DNA from: an uncultured Porphyromonadaceae bacterium
Lineage (GTDB): Bacteria > Bacteroidota > Bacteroidia > Bacteroidales > Muribaculaceae
Length of the DNA: 9,976 nt
Assembly (NCBI GenBank): GCA_900551515.1
Contig: URWH01000055.1
Location: 1-9,976 of the forward strand
Direction: 5' to 3'
Positions 6,892-9,976 of this stretch are shown here, piece by piece; the first letter of the stretch is position 1; every line of letters begins with the position of its first letter. The notes beneath the pieces are model-generated. The model saw nothing but the letters and a program-made list of their open reading frames with translations. It did no database searches and was not told the DNA's origin. The position numbers and the translations under genes are program-made.

Positions 6892-7335
6892 ATGAAAAGA
6901 ATTTTGCAATTACGACTGACAATTGCCCTTTCAGCCCTGCTTTTTTCATCGTTGGCCGTCACGGCACAATATTCGCGGACGGTGGGATTCATCCGTCCCG
7001 GCGAACAGCAGCCTGTTTGTGCATACCTGCTCGATTTCGTGGATGTCTATCCTAATTTCCCCAACGGTGAGACAGCGCTTAACAGCTACATCAACAGCGA
7101 ACGCGTGTATCCGCGCGACGCTTATGAGCAAGGAATCCAGGGTCGAGTGATATGCTCTTTCATCATCGATACCGACGGCTCGATCAACAATATCACCATT
7201 CTCCGTGCTCCGTGCCACAGTCTCGGCTTGGAAGCGGCACGCATCATCAGCAACATGCCCCGCTGGGAAAGCGGCAGAATAGGCAATGAGAAAGTGCCGG
7301 TGCTCTATCGGCTCACCATTCCGTTCCGGCTTTAA
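6892..7335 (+). CDS. exported protein with a TonB C-terminal domain
   Basis: This 147-aa protein has a signal peptide (1-25, hydrophobic core LTIALSALLFSSLAV, likely cleaved after VTA before Gln26), a short N-terminal stretch, and a TonB_C domain at about 55-147. The domain hallmarks are all present: NFPNGETALNSYI (55-67), YPRDAYEQGIQGRVICSF (73-90), DTDGSINNITILRA (93-106), MPRWESGR (122-129) and a final strand LTIPFRL. True TonB proteins have an uncleaved membrane anchor and a long Pro-rich arm across the periplasm. Both appear absent here, so it is probably a soluble periplasmic protein rather than an energy transducer. It might bind TonB-box peptides of TonB-dependent receptors, or have another role. 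It is divergent from porQ and ends in a repeat-rich convergent region. Domain assignment is firm; function is inferred. Confidence 0.88.
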   Translation: MKRILQLRLTIALSALLFSSLAVTAQYSRTVGFIRPGEQQPVCAYLLDFVDVYPNFPNGETALNSYINSERVYPRDAYEQGIQGRVICSFIIDTDGSINNITILRAPCHSLGLEAARIISNMPRWESGRIGNEKVPVLYRLTIPFRL

Positions 7336-7389
7336 GAGCCGGTTCGATAATAATAGCCGGTTCGATAATATATGCCAACCGGCTTTAAG
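7326..7389. repeat. nested direct and inverted repeats around the TonB-domain gene stop
   Basis: AGCCGGTTCGATAATA occurs twice (7337-7352 and 7355-7370, period 18). CCGGCTTTAAG occurs twice (7326-7336 and 7379-7389). The two repeat types are partly complementary through AGCCGG/CCGGCT, so several alternative hairpins are possible. The first CCGGCTTTAAG copy contains the end of the coding sequence and its TAA stop. Confidence 0.85.
7355..7384. terminator. probable bidirectional terminator hairpin
   Basis: AGCCGGTT (7355-7362) pairs perfectly with AACCGGCT (7377-7384) around a 14-nt AT-rich loop. The upstream copy AGCCGGTT (7337-7344) could pair with the same right arm. A tighter hairpin, CCGGCT / AGCCGG (7326-7331 / 7337-7342) with a 5-nt loop, spans the stop codon. 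It sits between two convergent genes, where a shared terminator is expected. U-tracts are weak: TTTAAG on one side, ATTATTAT on the other. Confidence 0.55.
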
Positions 7390-7411
7390 CACCCACCCCT
7401 CCCCTTACAAA

Positions 7412-8779
7412 TCAGGCTATTTTACGCAGGCGGTCGTTGAACAGACGCGTTGAGATTCTGCGGTAGGCAATGTAGACCGCAGCCCCCGTTATGGCCCAGC
7501 TTATGGGGTAGACCGACAGCAGCAGGCTGAAATCGGTGACAGAAGCGCAAACCGTATAGATCCACACGAGCCTGAGCACGCATGTGCCGAACACCGTAAG
7601 CACCATCGGCGTCATCGAATAGCCCAGGCCGCGCAATGCCGAGCCACTGATCTCATAGCTCGACGCCATAAACTGCAACAGCAGCACGTAATGCAGTCGC
7701 GTGATGCCGTAGTCGACCACCGTGGGATCCGATGAAAATATGCCGAGAAAGAAGCGGTCCTGCCACACGATGAGCAGATTAGCCAGACCGACACCTACAA
7801 CGCTCATGATCATGCAGAGCCGGAAAGCGCGCCGGCAACGGTCGTAGAGCCCGGCGCCATAGTTCTGACTGACAAAAGCCGTAGCCGCCTGGCAGAATGC
7901 CACCATTATAAAATAGCAATAGACCTCATAGTTGAGCGCTGCCGCCGAGCCGGCCACGGCGCTCGAGCCATAGCGGTTGATGGCCGACTGGATGAAGATG
8001 TTGGCTATCGAAAACACCATGCCCTGCAGTCCGGCCGGCACGCCGATCTGCAGCATCTGCCGCATCTGTGTGGCATGCAGCCGCACCTTGCGCAGCGACA
8101 GGCGGAAAGGGTCGTCCTCACGGAGCAGCCAGAAGGTGATGAACGCGGCGTTGATGATGTTGGCCACCACCGTGGCTATAGCCACTCCGGCCACGCCCAT
8201 ATCGAACCGGATCACAAGCACGAGATTGAGCAGCGTATTGACTATGCCGGCCACCACAAGGCTGTAGAACGGGCGGCGTGTGTCGCCCATGCTTCGCATT
8301 ATCGCCGAGCCGAAATTGTAGACCATCATGAACGGCATGCCGAGGAAAAACAATTGCAGATACTGCGTGGCGAGATCGATGACATCGGGCGGGGTGTTCA
8401 TCAGTTCGAGCAACGGACGCGCAAGAATCGAACCGAGCACAAGCAAGAGCACACCGCTACCCACGGCAATGGCCATCGAGGTGGCCACAGCCTTACGTAT
8501 TCCCGATTCGTTTTTGCGGCCTATATAATTGGCTATAACCACATTCGAGCCGATGGAGATGCCGATGAAAAGATTGATGAGAATGTTGATTATGGCGCCG
8601 TTGCTTCCCACTGCCGCCAGTGCCTGATGCGAGCAATAGCGCCCGACCACCACCACATCGACAGCATTGAACGACTGCTGAAGCACTCCGCTTGCCACAA
8701 GAGGCAGCGAAAAGACGAGGATCTTCTTGAACAAAGACCCGCTCAGCATATCTATTTTCACCGTTGAAGAAACTGCCAT
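7412..8779 (-). CDS. MATE-family multidrug/toxin efflux transporter
   Basis: This 455-aa inner-membrane protein belongs to the MATE family (NorM/DinF-like), cation-coupled antiporters that export cationic drugs or metabolites. The hydrophobic pattern fits 12 membrane segments in two homologous halves, about 15-225 and 240-440. Family features are PLVASGVLQQSFNAVDVVVVG (from residue 26) in TM1, the half-end motif RSMGDTRRPF (162-171), IGVPAGLQGMVFSIAN (245-260) opening the second half, QNYGAG (305-310) and ALRGLGYSMTP (381-391). Length is normal for the family. No substrate can be deduced. The ATG at 8779 lacks a Shine-Dalgarno. It stands alone on the minus strand, convergent with the TonB-domain gene and divergent from the propeller lipoprotein. 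Confidence 0.94.
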   Translation of the reverse strand: MAVSSTVKIDMLSGSLFKKILVFSLPLVASGVLQQSFNAVDVVVVGRYCSHQALAAVGSNGAIINILINLFIGISIGSNVVIANYIGRKNESGIRKAVATSMAIAVGSGVLLLVLGSILARPLLELMNTPPDVIDLATQYLQLFFLGMPFMMVYNFGSAIMRSMGDTRRPFYSLVVAGIVNTLLNLVLVIRFDMGVAGVAIATVVANIINAAFITFWLLREDDPFRLSLRKVRLHATQMRQMLQIGVPAGLQGMVFSIANIFIQSAINRYGSSAVAGSAAALNYEVYCYFIMVAFCQAATAFVSQNYGAGLYDRCRRAFRLCMIMSVVGVGLANLLIVWQDRFFLGIFSSDPTVVDYGITRLHYVLLLQFMASSYEISGSALRGLGYSMTPMVLTVFGTCVLRLVWIYTVCASVTDFSLLLSVYPISWAITGAAVYIAYRRISTRLFNDRLRKIA

Positions 8780-8835
8780 AATTACTTATTCCCACGCTTG
8801 CCGACCTTACGGCCACAGCCGATGATTTGAAGATA

Positions 8836-8843
8836 CAAAATTA
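8836..8843 (-). promoter_or_regulatory. possible -7 box for the MATE gene
   Basis: On the minus strand TAATTTTG (8843-8836) matches the Bacteroides -7 element, about 57 nt before the MATE ATG. No TTTG lies at the usual 19-21 nt upstream; the nearest (8861-8858) is only 14 nt away. This is a weak or activator-dependent candidate. Confidence 0.35.
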
Positions 8844-8868
8844 CCTAAATTTTATTGCAAAGAGGCTT

Positions 8869-8890
8869 AAATGTTTATTAAATGTTTATA
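8869..8890. repeat. 11-bp tandem direct repeat in divergent intergenic region
   Basis: AAATGTTTATT (8869-8879) is followed directly by AAATGTTTATA (8880-8890), ten of eleven bases identical. The period is about one helical turn, and the site lies between the MATE -7 candidate and the promoter at 8918. This is compatible with a regulator binding site, but two copies in an AT-rich gap could be chance. Confidence 0.5.
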
Positions 8891-8917
8891 ACTATCGGGC
8901 GACGCGCGGGCTTTATG

Positions 8918-8949
8918 TTTGGTAATGACCATATTAATGAGTAATTTTG
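8918..8949 (+). promoter_or_regulatory. predicted promoter of the propeller lipoprotein gene
   Basis: TTTG (8918-8921), a 20-nt spacer and TAATTTTG (8942-8949) match the Bacteroides promoter fully. Transcription would begin near 8955, about 25 nt before the ATG at 8981. Confidence 0.72.
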
Positions 8950-8980
8950 CAATCGTTTTGAGAAACATGAAAACCGACAC

Positions 8981-9976
8981 ATGCCCTTGCGATTCCCCAA
9001 AATAATCTTTTCAGCTTTGACTGCCGCGTGCCTTGCAGGCTGCGGCCACGGCACCACGCCGGCGGCCAAGAGCGACAGCACTACGGCCAAGAGCGACGAA
9101 TCCGGAGTCATAGAATGGCTTCCCGACACGGTTTTCGCATCGGCATCGGCATTGAAATACACCGTCGAGGTGGCCAAGACCGGCGTCGACGGACGTCTGG
9201 AATCGATCAGCGACCTCTACACCGACACCCCTGGGGCTTTCACCTTCAGAAAGGGAGCGCTTCGCGATGCCGATTTCGGCGGCAAACTCACGAAAACGCC
9301 AACAACGTTTGAGGTGGAATGGCAGTTTGACACCGACGAAGACTTCACTCCCACCGAGTACGGCTCGTGGGGCGGAGGCACCGGCTGGACCGGGCAGCCC
9401 CTGCTCGTAGACTGGCCCGACTCCTGCCTGAAACGGTTTGCCGAAGCGGGGAATCCGGCTTCGAGATCCGAGATAATCGTGGGATCGCTTTCCGGCCGCG
9501 TCTATTTCATTGACTTCAACACCGGCAAAGTCTCGCGCAAAGCCATCAATACCGGCAATCCGATAAAAGGCACCGTGTCGCTCGACCCGACGCTCAATGG
9601 CAATCTCTACGTGGGGCAAGGGCTCTCGGCACACTCCGAGGTGTCGGCTCTCGTCATCGACCTCGACAAAATGGCCATCAGCCACCGCTTCGGTCCCGAC
9701 CCGAAAGCCATGCGCAAATGGCACAGCTACGACTCTTCGCCCGTCAGAGTCGGCCAGTTTCTGTTCCGCCCCGGCGAGAACGGCACGCTCTATAAGTTTC
9801 TGATAGGCAAAGGCACGCTCACACTTCATTCGGCATTGCGCTACACCGTCGGCGGCACGGCATCAGGCTTCGAATCGTCGATGTCGGTGTACCGCAACTA
9901 TGGCTACATTGCCGACAATGCCGGCAATGTGATCTGCGTCAATCTCTCCACCCTGCGGCCTGTGTGGCGCTACAAA
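8981..9976 (+). CDS. PQQ-like beta-propeller lipoprotein (3' end cut by window edge)
   Basis: The reading frame stays open from 8981 to the right edge (332 residues seen). A signal peptide ends in the lipobox LAGC with lipidated Cys21, so this is a membrane-anchored lipoprotein in the envelope. After a Ser/Thr/Lys/Asp-rich linker (22-45) come beta-propeller blades of the PQQ/quinoprotein type: IIVGSLSGRVYFIDFNTGKV (165-184), then GNLYVGQGL (207-215), FLFRPGENGTLYKFLIG (260-276) and YGYIADNAGNVICVNL (307-322). The segment WGGGTGWTGQPLLVDWP (130-146) looks conserved in this family from memory. Such folds usually act as binding scaffolds; I see no evidence that it binds PQQ or is an enzyme. The ATG at 8981 gives the lipobox directly and sits just after a strong promoter. 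It is divergent from the MATE gene. Confidence 0.85.
   Translation, partial: MPLRFPKIIFSALTAACLAGCGHGTTPAAKSDSTTAKSDESGVIEWLPDTVFASASALKYTVEVAKTGVDGRLESISDLYTDTPGAFTFRKGALRDADFGGKLTKTPTTFEVEWQFDTDEDFTPTEYGSWGGGTGWTGQPLLVDWPDSCLKRFAEAGNPASRSEIIVGSLSGRVYFIDFNTGKVSRKAINTGNPIKGTVSLDPTLNGNLYVGQGLSAHSEVSALVIDLDKMAISHRFGPDPKAMRKWHSYDSSPVRVGQFLFRPGENGTLYKFLIGKGTLTLHSALRYTVGGTASGFESSMSVYRNYGYIADNAGNVICVNLSTLRPVWRYK
9063..9097 (+). repeat. in-frame duplicated linker segment
   Basis: CGGCCAAGAGCGAC occurs at 9063-9076 and again at 9084-9097 (21-bp period, so in frame). It encodes the repeated AKSD in the spacer after the lipid-anchor Cys of the propeller protein. It probably arose by local duplication and lengthens the tether. 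Confidence 0.7.

Noticed and set aside
7392..7404. G-run on the minus strand (GGGG, GGGG, GGG), possible G-quadruplex
   Set aside because: Only three runs of three or more G are present, so a standard four-run quadruplex cannot form without using weaker GG pairs.
8075..8767. 230-codon plus-strand frame opposite the MATE gene
   Set aside because: Its His/Glu-rich product is the mirror of hydrophobic membrane-protein codons; the MATE reading is unambiguous.
8967..9005. 12-codon frame (MKTDTCPCDSPK) just upstream of and overlapping the propeller lipoprotein start
   Set aside because: It could be a leader peptide, but there is no Shine-Dalgarno or attenuator structure. A short open frame of this size is expected by chance.
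9011..9829. 272-codon minus-strand frame opposite the propeller gene
   Set aside because: The plus strand has a promoter, a lipobox and propeller blades in one open frame running to the edge. The minus-strand frame has no promoter or recognisable domain.

Overview
The window looks like a chromosomal segment of a gut-type Bacteroidales bacterium. Muribaculaceae or a close relative is my best guess, with moderate certainty. The evidence is: a PorQ-family protein, found in Bacteroidota; Bacteroides-type promoters (TTTG, about 20 nt, then TAnnTTTG); almost no Shine-Dalgarno sequences; AT-rich gaps between fairly GC-rich genes; and SPII lipoproteins. Coding density is high, and no gap without a gene exceeds 300 bases. 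I see no tRNA, rRNA, CRISPR array, IS element or phage gene.

Layout. (1) Positions 1-2860, minus strand: an energy-metabolism operon etfB-etfA-acyl-CoA dehydrogenase, with the dehydrogenase cut by the left edge. It has its own promoter at 2911-2942. Both Etf subunits resemble the clostridial Bcd-associated (electron-bifurcating) type more than the mammalian type. (2) Positions 2981-6606, minus strand: a tightly packed run porQ-cmk-ispH-DnaQ-like exonuclease-unknown lipoprotein. It joins a type IX secretion component to pyrimidine nucleotide and isoprenoid synthesis. Gaps are 26 nt, an 11-nt overlap, 3 nt, and an ATGA stop/start overlap. The predicted promoter (6770-6800) leaves a leader of about 155 nt that holds six 7-bp repeat units. 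(3) Positions 6607-6891: a divergent control region with two clear promoters back to back, one for porQ and one for the rightward gene. (4) Positions 6892-7335, plus strand: a small exported protein made almost entirely of a TonB C-terminal domain. (5) Positions 7326-7389: nested direct and inverted repeats between convergent genes, probably a bidirectional terminator. (6) Positions 7412-8779, minus strand: a MATE-family transporter. (7) Positions 8780-8980: a second divergent control region with an 11-bp tandem repeat and a textbook promoter for the next gene. (8) Positions 8981-9976, plus strand: a PQQ-like beta-propeller lipoprotein cut by the right edge.

How the genes fit together. EtfAB would accept or deliver electrons for the adjacent acyl-CoA dehydrogenase. 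PorQ, the TonB-like protein and the two lipoproteins are predicted envelope components. Cmk and IspH are housekeeping enzymes that probably share a transcript with porQ. I found no clear new multi-gene system. The most interesting points are the bifurcation-type ETF, the heptad repeat in the porQ leader, the paired divergent promoters and the uncharacterised lipoprotein coupled to the exonuclease.
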